Of a stretch of 64,000 bases of DNA, positions 8,365 through 15,859 are shown piece after piece (position 1 is the stretch's first letter; each line of letters begins with the position of its first letter). Under the pieces are notes generated by a model. That model saw nothing but the letters and a program-made list of their open reading frames with translations. It did no database searches and had not been told where the DNA came from. The translations under genes were made by a program, and so were the position numbers. This DNA is from Stenotrophomonas rhizophila. GTDB lineage: Bacteria > Pseudomonadota > Gammaproteobacteria > Xanthomonadales > Xanthomonadaceae. The stretch lies in assembly GCF_003651185.1 (NCBI RefSeq), contig NZ_RCDC01000004.1:1722659-1786658 (forward strand), in the 5' to 3' direction.

Positions 8365-9183
8365 TCACTCCAGGAACAGATCCGGCATCAGCGGGCGCGA
8401 TGGATCAACGGCGTAGCCGCTCAGATCGGTGATGCCGGCCTGCGCCAACACCTCGTCATCGAGCAGGAACTGTCCGCTGAAACCGGCCGCCTCACGGCAC
8501 AGCACCGCGTGCGCGGCATCGGCCAGAATCGCCGGCGTGCGGCAGCCCCCGATGTCCACGCCGGGAATCATGTTGATCGCATCGGTGGCGATCACCGTGC
8601 GCGGCCACAACGCATTGACCGCCACGCCCTGCGGGCCGAACTCGGCCGCCAGGCCGAGGGTGACGAAGCTCATGCCCATCTTGGCCAGCGTGTAACCGGT
8701 GTGCGGGGCCCACCACTTCGGGTCCAGGCTCGGCGGTGGTGCCAGCGTGAGAATGTGCGGGTTGGGCGCCTGCAGCAGGTGCGGCAGGCAGGCCTGCGCG
8801 CACAGGAAGCTGCCGCGCGAATTGACCTGCTGCATCAGGTCGAAGCGTTTCATCGGCGTGTCCAGCGTGCCACGCAGCCAGATCGCGCTGGCGTTGTTGA
8901 TCAGGATGTCTATGCCACCGAAGGTATCCACGGTGGCGGCGACGGCCGCGCGCACCTGGACTTCTTCGCGGATGTCGCACTTCAGTGCCAGCCCCTGCCC
9001 GCCTGCGGCGGTCACTGCCTCGGCAGCGCTGTGGATGGTGCCGGGCAGCTTCGGATTGGGCACCGAGGACTTGGCCGCGATCGCGATGTTGGCGCCGTCG
9101 CGTGCTGCACGCAGCGCAATGGCCAGGCCGATGCCGCGCGAGGCGCCGGTGATGAACAGGGTCTTGCCTTGCAGACTGGCCAT
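8365..9183 (-). CDS. Short-chain dehydrogenase/reductase (HSDL2-like)
   Basis: 272 residues from the ATG at 9183. The Rossmann nucleotide-binding motif is TGASRGIGLAIALRAA (residues ~11-26), followed by an NADP-type basic patch, NNAS at the end of strand 4, and the active-site pair in GYTLAKMGM (Tyr-x3-Lys). The KSSVPNPKLPGTIHSAAEA segment and the C-terminal DDEVLAQAG ending are typical of the hydroxysteroid-dehydrogenase-like-2 subgroup. The physiological substrate is not known. It is divergent from the lipoprotein gene at 9301. Confidence 0.88.
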   Translation of the reverse strand: MASLQGKTLFITGASRGIGLAIALRAARDGANIAIAAKSSVPNPKLPGTIHSAAEAVTAAGGQGLALKCDIREEVQVRAAVAATVDTFGGIDILINNASAIWLRGTLDTPMKRFDLMQQVNSRGSFLCAQACLPHLLQAPNPHILTLAPPPSLDPKWWAPHTGYTLAKMGMSFVTLGLAAEFGPQGVAVNALWPRTVIATDAINMIPGVDIGGCRTPAILADAAHAVLCREAAGFSGQFLLDDEVLAQAGITDLSGYAVDPSRPLMPDLFLE

Positions 9184-9300
9184 GCGCGGAATTCCTTGGA
9201 TGCGAGTGCAGTGAATCCGCATTATGCCGCCCCGGCGCACACGCCGGATTCATGCGCCGCGTCGATACTGGGCGTTCACGTTCTGCATGGAATGAGCGAC

Positions 9301-9972
9301 ATGACGGCGATCCGCCTTCCCCTGACCGCGTTGGCCCTGGTGCTGGCCCTTGGCGCCTGCCAACCTGCTGGCGATCCTGCCGCCTCGGCGACGCAGGACG
9401 CGGCTACCGTCCCGGGCACCGCCGGTGGCACCTCCCCCTTCGGCGAAGCGGCGATCTGGGACGGCGAGGTCGACGCCTGTCGTGGCCAGGCACCGGTCGC
9501 CGATGATTGTCTGTCCAAGGCGATGCAGGCGGCCAAGGCCAGCCCGCAGGCGATCGCCGCCGCCCATCAACTGGGTGCGCAGGGCAATCCCGGCTACGTG
9601 AGCGCATGGCTGGACCAGGACGGCGTGGGCATCGCCACCATCGAATACCCGTTCCGTGCCAACACCAATGAAGGCACGCTGCTGGTCGACAGCGCCGGGC
9701 ACACGGTGGATGTGGATGCGGACGTACTGCCGGAAATGTCGCGCGCCGATGCCACCGTCAAACCGTTCCTGGATGCACACCCGGATGCCTCGCCGTTTGC
9801 CCCGGCCGAAGCCAGCGGCAGCGAAGCCCTGCCCAACGGCGGCGTGCGCCTGATCTACAGCACGCCGCTGCGCACCTGCCATGCGTGTGCCGAGGATGGG
9901 GTGCTGCGGGTCGCCTACGATTTCGATGCGCAACGCCGCTTCGCCGGCAAACAGATCCTCGATCTGCGCTGA
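9301..9972 (+). CDS. Putative lipoprotein of unknown function
   Basis: 223 residues from ATG 9301, with GGA nine bases upstream; an in-frame ATG at 9292 is possible. The N-terminus is a lipoprotein signal with LALGACQ. The mature part starts with a Thr/Ala/Gly-rich linker, then a globular domain with a CRGQAPVADDC segment and a CHAC motif near the end (TCHACAEDGVLRVAYDF), so one or two disulfides are likely. I do not recognise the family. The frame is open for a long way upstream, but that part is antisense to the SDR gene. Confidence 0.75.
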   Translation: MTAIRLPLTALALVLALGACQPAGDPAASATQDAATVPGTAGGTSPFGEAAIWDGEVDACRGQAPVADDCLSKAMQAAKASPQAIAAAHQLGAQGNPGYVSAWLDQDGVGIATIEYPFRANTNEGTLLVDSAGHTVDVDADVLPEMSRADATVKPFLDAHPDASPFAPAEASGSEALPNGGVRLIYSTPLRTCHACAEDGVLRVAYDFDAQRRFAGKQILDLR

Positions 9973-10041
9973 TCACCCGCGCGTGGTCAGCCTCGGCCCG
10001 GCGCTGGCCCGGTCATTGCGGCGAGTGCGCGCTGCCTGCGC

Positions 10042-10704
10042 TCACGGCTTGGGCCCCTGCCCTTCGTTGTCTTCCCAGTGCAGGATTTTCCGCGTGACAA
10101 AGCGATAGACCGGCTTGCCGGTACGGAACCAGAGATCGCGCACCCATGAGGTGCGTTTGAGCAGCCGCTTTTCCACCGGGGTCAGCGACTGCCGGCAGTA
10201 CATGCGCTTGTGCTTGAGCAGATGCCGCAGGTCCTCGCGGGCCAGCAGGCGCATCCAGCGCGAGCGCGGGTTGCCGATCACCGCCAGCTGGAAATCGATC
10301 AACGCCGGCGAGCCGTCTTCGCGCACCAGCCAATTGGCCTCCTTGGCCAGGTCGTTGTGCGCGATGCCGTGGCGATGCACCTGCTGCAGCAGCCGTCGCG
10401 CCGCGCGGAAGTAGGCCAGATCGCCATGCGGCGGACGCTGGTACATGGCATCACCGGCCATGAAGCTGCGATCCAGCCAGCGCCCGTTCCAGGCCAGCAA
10501 CCGCGGCGTGGCCGGCATGCCATCCAGATGCGCCAGCGCGCGCGCCTCGCGCCGGGCCAGCCACCACGCAGGTACCCGCAGCCACCAGGGCGTGGCCTCC
10601 AGGTCACGGCGCACGAAGCGCTGGCCATCCTCCTCCATCAGCAGGATGCGGCCAAAACTGTCAGCTTTGAGGGCGGTCGGCGCGGGATCGGCAGGGCGTG
10701 TCAT
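10042..10704 (-). CDS. Protein-kinase-fold protein (RIO/lipopolysaccharide-kinase-like)
   Basis: 220 residues. A minimal kinase-like fold: HGIAHNDLAKEANWLV at 112-127 is a catalytic loop with HND in place of HRD, and IDFQ at 136-139 replaces the metal-binding DFG. An RREARALAHL helix resembles the alpha-C region, and there is no clear glycine-rich loop. Such small bacterial proteins are commonly annotated as RIO-like or WaaP/InaA-like kinases, and some phosphorylate envelope glycolipids. Whether this one is active is open, since the conserved DFG glycine is replaced. It is divergent from the DedA-PAP2 gene. Confidence 0.7.
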   Translation of the reverse strand: MTRPADPAPTALKADSFGRILLMEEDGQRFVRRDLEATPWWLRVPAWWLARREARALAHLDGMPATPRLLAWNGRWLDRSFMAGDAMYQRPPHGDLAYFRAARRLLQQVHRHGIAHNDLAKEANWLVREDGSPALIDFQLAVIGNPRSRWMRLLAREDLRHLLKHKRMYCRQSLTPVEKRLLKRTSWVRDLWFRTGKPVYRFVTRKILHWEDNEGQGPKP

Positions 10705-10794
10705 GCCGCCATTCTAGGCGGGTGATCGCGTTCATTCACTGCAGAAGCTGCACATTGCCGGCGTCTGGCGGGCAGTCAGTCACTTTGCGCCCCC

Positions 10795-10800
10795 TATAAT
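10795..10800 (+). promoter_or_regulatory. -10 element TATAAT at a likely leaderless start
   Basis: A perfect TATAAT ends six bases before ATG 10807. A transcript starting the usual 6-7 bases after the hexamer would begin at the A of the ATG, and no Shine-Dalgarno sequence precedes the start. I see no good -35 at 16-18 bases. Confidence 0.5.
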
Positions 10801-10806
10801 CCCCCG

Positions 10807-12810
10807 ATGGACTCGTCATGGATCGATGCCACGCTTGCGTGGATCTCAGCTCACCCCGTGCTTGCCGGCGCGGTCATTTTCCTCATTGCCTTCTGCGATG
10901 CGGTCATCGTGCTGGGCGCGATCGTGCCCGCGTTGCCGCTGTTGTTCGCGGTCGGTGTGTTCATCGGCCTGGGCGAGATCTCCGGGCCGTATGCCGTGGC
11001 CTGCGCGGCGTTGGGCGCATTCGCCGGTGACGGCCTCAGCTACTGGGTAGGCCGGCGCTGGGGCGATCGGCTGCGCGGCTTCTGGCCCTTCAGCAAATAC
11101 CCGCAGCTGCTCGATCGTGGCGAGACGATGTTCCGCCGCAATGCCTTCAAGAGCATCCTGGTGGCGCGCTATGTTGGCGCGATCCGCCCGTTCGTCCCGG
11201 CCATCGCCGGCATGATGAAGATGCCGCTGTCGCGCTACATACAGGCCAGCGGCATCGCCAGCCTGTCCTGGGCCGTTCTGTTCCTGGCACCCGGCTGGGT
11301 GCTCGGCGAGGCGTATGACGCGGTCGCCGCGGTCGCCGGCCGGCTGGTGATGGTGCTGGCCCTGCTCGGCATGATCATGGGCCTGGTGTGGGCGATCGTG
11401 CTGTATGGCTACCGCTGGTCGGCCTCGCGCATGGACAGCTGGCTGGCCAGTCTGCTGGCCTGGTCGCAGCGTCACCCGACCCTGGGCCGTTACTCTGTCG
11501 CCGTGTTCGACCCGCAGCGCCGTGAGTCGGTGCCACTGGCGATGCTGGCGCTGATGTTGCTGCTGCTCGGCTGGGGCTGGTTCGCGCTGTTGATGGCGGT
11601 GGTCGCCCACGGCGAGCCGTTGATGGTCGATCTGGCCGTGCACCACGCGATGCTGGCATTGCGCAACCCACTGGCCGATTACCCGATGGCCGCACTGGCG
11701 TCGCTGGGGGCCTGGCAGGTCCTGCTGCCGGCCACGGCGGCAGGCATGGGCTACCTGGTCTGGCGCCGGCGCTGGATGGCGGCCGCGCACTGGCTGGCCG
11801 CCCTCGCCTTCGGGCTGGCGCTGTGCAAGCTGCTCGGTGCGACGGTGGACGTGGTCCGCCCGCCGGATGCCAGCAGTGGCTTCGGCTTCCCGTCGGTCTC
11901 GGTGACGATGGCCACGATCACCTTCGGCTTCTTCGCCGTGCTGATCGCCCGCGAACTGCCCGGGCGCACGCGTGTGTGGCCTTACCTGCTGTCGGGCATC
12001 ATCGTCAGCCTGATCGGCTTCGCCCGCATCTACCTCGGCGCGCATTGGCTGAGCGATGTGATCGGCGGCATGCTGTTCGGCCTGTTCTGGCTGCTGGTGC
12101 TGGGCATCGCCTACCGCCGCCGGTTCAACCGCTCGTTCTGGGTCAAGCCGGTGGCATGGCTGTTCTACGGCACGTTCGCCATCGCCGCGCTCTGGTACGC
12201 CCCACGCAACATCCCGGTGAAACTGGCGCGCTTCGAGCCGGCCCAGCCGACCCCGGCGCCGCTGGATGCCCAGGCCTGGTGGACGACCGAGTGGCAGCAC
12301 CTGCCCTCGCGTCGCAATGAGTTCGATGACGATCAGCGCTGGCCGCTGGATGTGCAGGTGGCCGGTCCACTGGCGCCGCTGCAGCGCCGGCTGGAAAGCC
12401 AGGGCTGGCGCGTGCAGCCGCAGGCCGGCTGGGAGCAGGCGTTGTTGATGCTCGACAAATCCTCGGACAAGGACAAGGTACCGGTGCTGCCGGCCACGCT
12501 GGATACGCAGGTCGAATCGCTGCTGATGCTGCGGGCGGGCAACGCACCCAATGAGATCTTCGCCCTGCGCCTGTGGCCCGCACCGGCACGCCTGGCAGCG
12601 CCGGACAACGAACCGCTGTGGCTGGGCAGTGCACAGACCCTGCACTACCAGCAGCACTTCAAGCTGATCGGGATGTGGCGGCCGATGCGGGGTATCGACC
12701 CGTCGCTCAATGCGGTCCGCCAGGCACTGGACGGCCTGCCGCAGCAGGTCGATACCCATCCGGACACCGAGATGCCGGTGCTGCGCGTGCGCATGCCGCC
12801 GGCCCAGTGA
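10807..12810 (+). CDS. DedA / PAP2 phosphatase / LssY C-terminal membrane protein
   Basis: 667 residues with three modules. Residues ~1-200 are a DedA (SNARE-associated) domain: the ALGAFAGDGLSYWVGRRWGD and RYVGAIRPFVPAIAGM motifs. Residues ~240-460 are a PAP2 phosphatase domain: KLLGATVDVVRPP (~340-350), FPSVSVTMAT (~360) and FARIYLGAHWLSD (~404-417). After ~500 comes a soluble LssY-type C-terminal region. The combination is known from proteins annotated as bifunctional DedA/PAP2, thought to act on undecaprenyl or other membrane lipid phosphates. The motif-2 position usually reading PSGH is PSVS here, lacking the histidine. Confidence 0.88.
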   Translation: MDSSWIDATLAWISAHPVLAGAVIFLIAFCDAVIVLGAIVPALPLLFAVGVFIGLGEISGPYAVACAALGAFAGDGLSYWVGRRWGDRLRGFWPFSKYPQLLDRGETMFRRNAFKSILVARYVGAIRPFVPAIAGMMKMPLSRYIQASGIASLSWAVLFLAPGWVLGEAYDAVAAVAGRLVMVLALLGMIMGLVWAIVLYGYRWSASRMDSWLASLLAWSQRHPTLGRYSVAVFDPQRRESVPLAMLALMLLLLGWGWFALLMAVVAHGEPLMVDLAVHHAMLALRNPLADYPMAALASLGAWQVLLPATAAGMGYLVWRRRWMAAAHWLAALAFGLALCKLLGATVDVVRPPDASSGFGFPSVSVTMATITFGFFAVLIARELPGRTRVWPYLLSGIIVSLIGFARIYLGAHWLSDVIGGMLFGLFWLLVLGIAYRRRFNRSFWVKPVAWLFYGTFAIAALWYAPRNIPVKLARFEPAQPTPAPLDAQAWWTTEWQHLPSRRNEFDDDQRWPLDVQVAGPLAPLQRRLESQGWRVQPQAGWEQALLMLDKSSDKDKVPVLPATLDTQVESLLMLRAGNAPNEIFALRLWPAPARLAAPDNEPLWLGSAQTLHYQQHFKLIGMWRPMRGIDPSLNAVRQALDGLPQQVDTHPDTEMPVLRVRMPPAQ

Positions 12811-12840
12811 TGCAGCGCCGGGGGCTACCCGGCCGAGGGG

Positions 12841-12869
12841 CGTAACGCGGGGCGGGGCCGCGCGTTACG
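12841..12869. terminator. Convergent hairpin between the DedA-PAP2 and LON genes
   Basis: A perfect 9-bp stem (12841-12849 with 12861-12869) has an 11-base G-rich loop. The right arm contains the TAA stop of the minus-strand LON gene. It sits between convergent genes and is a plausible bidirectional terminator, although no T tract is present. Confidence 0.45.
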
Positions 12870-13443
12870 GCATCCAGTCCAGCAGCGCCTGCAGGCGCTG
12901 GTGCGGGTCATCGTGTTGCAGCAGTTGCAGGCGTTGCGCGTCCTGCAGCGGCAGCAGTTCGGCCAGGCGCCAGCCGACCCAGCTGGCCTGCTCCATCTGC
13001 GCCGGGCTGACCGGTGCGAAGGCCGCGCCGGCCTGCTCGATGATGTGCTCCAGCACGGTGGCCATCAGTGCGTGCTCGGGCTGCAGCTCGTCGTCGCTGT
13101 CGGCGGCGCACCAGGTCACCTCGGCGATGATCAGCCCGTTGTCGCGCACGCGGGTGTGCTCCACATGGAAGCGGCGCTGGCCACGCAGGCGCAGCACCAG
13201 CACGCCATCGGCGCCCACGTCGAAATCTTCGATCCGCGCTTCGACACCGTAGGCCGCCGGCAACGCCGGCGCACCGACCTCCACACCGTCCAGGATCAGG
13301 CACACCCCGAAGGCCGTCCCGGCACGGCTGCATTCGCGCAGCATGTCCAGGTAGCGGCGCTCGAACACCCGCAGGCCGAGCACCGCGCCGGGCAGCAGCA
13401 CGGTGTGCAGCGGGAACAGGGGCAGTGAAGCGGTGTCGGTCAT
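12865..13443 (-). CDS. LON peptidase substrate-binding domain protein
   Basis: 192 residues. It is a stand-alone LON N-terminal domain: SLPLFPLHTVLLPGAVLGLRVFE, RYLDMLRECSRAGTAFGVCLI, then a beta barrel ending in FHVEHTRV, and a helical end with ALLDWM. There is no AAA+ or protease part, so it is not a protease; proteins of this type are presumed to bind proteins or peptides. It starts 12 bases after mpl on the same strand and probably shares its transcript. Confidence 0.9.
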   Translation of the reverse strand: MTDTASLPLFPLHTVLLPGAVLGLRVFERRYLDMLRECSRAGTAFGVCLILDGVEVGAPALPAAYGVEARIEDFDVGADGVLVLRLRGQRRFHVEHTRVRDNGLIIAEVTWCAADSDDELQPEHALMATVLEHIIEQAGAAFAPVSPAQMEQASWVGWRLAELLPLQDAQRLQLLQHDDPHQRLQALLDWMP

Positions 13444-13455
13444 GGCCCGCGTCCC

Positions 13456-14820
13456 TCAGGGCTGCTGCAGCTGCGCGAGGAAACGACGCGGGGCCCCGTC
13501 GAAACCGCCGTTGGACATGAACACCACATGGTCGCCCGGCGCCGCGATCGCGCCCAGTTGAGCCAGCAGAGCATCCGTATCGGGCACGGCATGGGCCTCC
13601 CCCCGCACGGCGGCAATCACGCTGGCCGCATCCCAGGCCAGTTCCGGGCGATGCAGGAACACCACCGCGTCGGCACCGTCCAGCGAAGGCGCCAGCGCCT
13701 GTGCGTGTGCCCCCAGCCGCATCGAATTGCTGCGCGGCTCCATGGCCACCACGATGCGGGCATCGCCCACCTTGGCACGCAGGCCATCGAGGGTGGTGCG
13801 GATCGCGGTGGGGTGATGGGCGAAATCGTCGTAGAGGGTGATGCCGCGCGCCTGGCCGATCACTTCCAGCCGGCGCTTGACGCTGCGGAACGTGGCCAGC
13901 GCCGGGATCACCGTGGCCAGCTCGACGCCGACTGCATGCGCGGCAGCCAGCGCGGCCAGCCCGTTGAGGACATTGTGGCGGCCGAGCAGCGACCAGCGCA
14001 CTTCACCGACCCGCTCGCCGCGATGGTGCACGACGAACACACTGCCGTCGGCCTCCACCAGCTCGGCATGCCATTCCAGCGAGGGATCGAAACCGAAGCG
14101 ATCCACCGGGGTCCAGCAGCCCATCGCCAGCACTTCAGCGAGATACGCATCTTCACCGTTGACGATCAGGCGCCCACGCGCGGGTACGGTGCGGATCAGG
14201 TGGTGGAACTGGCGCTGGATCGCGGCCACGTCCGGGAAGATATCGGCATGGTCGTATTCGAGGTTGTTGAGGATCGCCACCAGCGGCCGGTAGTGCACGA
14301 ACTTGCTGCGCTTGTCGAAGAACGCGGTGTCGTACTCATCGGCCTCGACCACGAATTCGCGCCCGCTGCCGACGCGCGCGGAGACGCCGAAATCTTCAGC
14401 CACGCCGCCGATCAGGAAGCCAGGTTCACGCCCGGCGCTGTGCAGCAGCCAGGTCAGGATGGTGGTGGTGGTGGTCTTGCCGTGGGTGCCGGCGACGGCC
14501 AGCGTGTCACGGCCCGGCAGCACCTGCTCGGACAGCCACTGGGCGCCGGAGATGTAGCGTTGGCCTGCATCCAGCACCGCTTCCACCGCGGGATTGCCGC
14601 GCGAGAGTGCATTGCCGATCACCACCGCGTCGCAGTCCGGCGCCACGCTGTCGGCGCGGTAGCCCGGATCCAGTGCGATGCCCAGCCGTTCGAGCTGGGT
14701 GGACATCGGCGGGTAGATCGCCTGGTCGCTGCCGCGGACCGTATGGCCCTTCTCGCGTGCCAGCGCGGCCACGCCGCCCATGAAAGTGCCTGCAATGCCG
14801 AGAATGTGGATCGTGCTCAT
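13456..14820 (-). CDS. mpl: UDP-N-acetylmuramate:L-Ala-gamma-D-Glu-meso-DAP ligase
   Basis: 454 residues. Mpl recycles the murein tripeptide by ligating it to UDP-MurNAc in the cytoplasm. Seen: HILGIAGTFMGGVAALAREKGHTVRGSD reduced to its core IAGTFMGG at 9-16 (GTFM distinguishes Mpl from MurC), the ATP loop GTHGKTTTT at 111-119, the EADEYDTAF motif, LNNLEYDHADIF, and DDFAHHPTA in the C-terminal Mur-ligase domain. Length and domain order are normal. The LON-domain gene follows after 12 bases. Confidence 0.95.
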   Translation of the reverse strand: MSTIHILGIAGTFMGGVAALAREKGHTVRGSDQAIYPPMSTQLERLGIALDPGYRADSVAPDCDAVVIGNALSRGNPAVEAVLDAGQRYISGAQWLSEQVLPGRDTLAVAGTHGKTTTTTILTWLLHSAGREPGFLIGGVAEDFGVSARVGSGREFVVEADEYDTAFFDKRSKFVHYRPLVAILNNLEYDHADIFPDVAAIQRQFHHLIRTVPARGRLIVNGEDAYLAEVLAMGCWTPVDRFGFDPSLEWHAELVEADGSVFVVHHRGERVGEVRWSLLGRHNVLNGLAALAAAHAVGVELATVIPALATFRSVKRRLEVIGQARGITLYDDFAHHPTAIRTTLDGLRAKVGDARIVVAMEPRSNSMRLGAHAQALAPSLDGADAVVFLHRPELAWDAASVIAAVRGEAHAVPDTDALLAQLGAIAAPGDHVVFMSNGGFDGAPRRFLAQLQQP

Positions 14821-15055
14821 GCGTGCGATTGTCGCCGATCACCACCGTCGATGGAGATCGCCGTCAGACAACTCCTAGTCGACTATAAGAAAAGCCAAGC
14901 GGGGTGTCGGGGAATTCCCGATAGCGCCGTACTGTGAAGACGGACACAATTCTATTGGCCAGCCGCAGTACCCCATTGGTCCTACTCCCCAAGAGGCCAT
15001 CCCCAGGGGGGCTCATGCTGCGGGGCTCTGAGCAAGCCCGCTCGCTGGCACCTTC

Positions 15056-15098
15056 AAACCACACGCCTGGTCCCTTCGGGGGCCGGGCGTGTGTGTTT
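15056..15098. terminator. TTCG-capped hairpin downstream of adk
   Basis: Outer arms AAAC/GTTT and CACACGCC/GGCGTGTG enclose an inner GGTCCC stem closed by a TTCG tetraloop. On the plus strand the stem ends in TTT; on the minus strand it lies about 60 bases after the adk stop. It may serve either strand. Confidence 0.5.
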
Positions 15099-15125
15099 CC
15101 GGCGCCTGCAAACGTGCGGCCGGCG

Positions 15126-15147
15126 CGGTGCCGCCGTAGCGGCACCG
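15126..15147. terminator. Hairpin immediately downstream of adk
   Basis: A perfect 9-bp stem (15126-15134 with 15139-15147) with a CGTA loop lies 8 bases after the adk stop codon on the minus strand. There is no T tract, so it may stabilise the mRNA end rather than terminate. Confidence 0.4.
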
Positions 15148-15154
15148 ACCCGCA

Positions 15155-15718
15155 TCAAGCCTGGATCGCAGCGCGGATGCGCGCTTCCACGTCGTTCAGT
15201 TCGCCCACGCCATCGACGCGTGCAAGCGTGCCGCGGCCGGCATAGAAATCCACCACCGGCGCGGTCTGGTCGTTGTAGACCTGCAGGCGCTGGCGCACCG
15301 ATTCTGGATTGTCATCGGCGCGGCCCTGTTCGGCGGCGCGGCCGGCGATGCGCTCGACCAGCAGTTCGGTCGGCACGTCCAGCTGCACCACGGCATCCAG
15401 CGGCTGGCCGATCTTGGCCAGCAGGCTGTCCAGCGCGTTGGCCTGGGCCACGTTGCGCGGGTAACCGTCGAGGATGAAGCCCTTGGCCACATCGTCCTGG
15501 CCCAGGCGCGACTCGAGCATGCCCAGCAGGATGTCATCGGACACCAGGTTGCCAGCGTCCATCACGGCCTTGGCCTGCTTGCCCAGCTCGGTGCCGGCGG
15601 CGACTTCAGCGCGCAGCAGATCACCGGTGGAAATGTGCGCAATCGAGAGATGTTCCTTCAGGCGCGTCGCCTGCGTCCCCTTGCCCGAACCGGGCGGTCC
15701 CAACAGAACCAATCGCAT
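15155..15718 (-). CDS. adk: Adenylate kinase
   Basis: 187 residues from the ATG at 15718; the frame runs further upstream but the family start is MRLVLLGPPGSGKG. Adk equilibrates ATP, ADP and AMP. Seen: the P-loop LGPPGSGKGTQ (6-16), the AMP-binding ISTGDLLRAEV, FILDGYPRN, and the short LID segment RIAGRAAEQGRADD. At 187 residues it is the short-LID form, shorter than E. coli Adk. It is divergent from pfp with 141 bases between. AMP/ATP balance and the PPi-using pfp next door are metabolically linked. Confidence 0.95.
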   Translation of the reverse strand: MRLVLLGPPGSGKGTQATRLKEHLSIAHISTGDLLRAEVAAGTELGKQAKAVMDAGNLVSDDILLGMLESRLGQDDVAKGFILDGYPRNVAQANALDSLLAKIGQPLDAVVQLDVPTELLVERIAGRAAEQGRADDNPESVRQRLQVYNDQTAPVVDFYAGRGTLARVDGVGELNDVEARIRAAIQA

Positions 15719-15859
15719 CAACCTGACTCCAACGTGGTAAGAAAATGGAAGGGCGCGCGCCCCGGGATTGTCCACAATCACGCTGCACCGCAATACGCGC
15801 ACTTTACCCCATACCGGTAATGTCTCTGCAATGTCCTTCCCCCAGACCAAGGTCGCACC

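Larger units (their letters stand above)
14821..15154. other. 334-bp intergenic stretch with strong RNA-like folds
   Basis: No convincing gene lies between mpl and adk. On the plus strand there is a TATAAG (14884-14889), several inverted repeats (GTACTG with CAGTAC around 14929-14973; GAGC/GCTC near 15030) and then a strong TTCG-capped hairpin ending in TTT (15056-15098). A plus-strand small RNA of about 200 bases would fit, but I cannot match it to a named RNA, and the hairpin could equally end the adk transcript. An open frame of 93 codons on the minus strand lacks protein-like character. Confidence 0.3.

Noticed and set aside
8212..9300. Upstream extension of the lipoprotein gene by about 360 codons
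   Set aside because: The extension is antisense to the SDR gene and lacks a signal sequence; the lipoprotein signal begins at 9301.
14880..15100. 6S RNA or another known housekeeping RNA
   Set aside because: Checked for the 6S central bubble, the SRP RNA GGTCAGGTCCGGAAGG core, tmRNA ends and RNase P conserved blocks; none is present. In relatives 6S is expected near zapA, upstream of rpiA and so outside the window.
14864..15145. A 93-codon minus-strand open frame between adk and mpl
   Set aside because: The translation is Pro/Gly/Arg-rich without a plausible fold, and it runs across the hairpins at 15056-15147. The region fits an RNA or terminator better.
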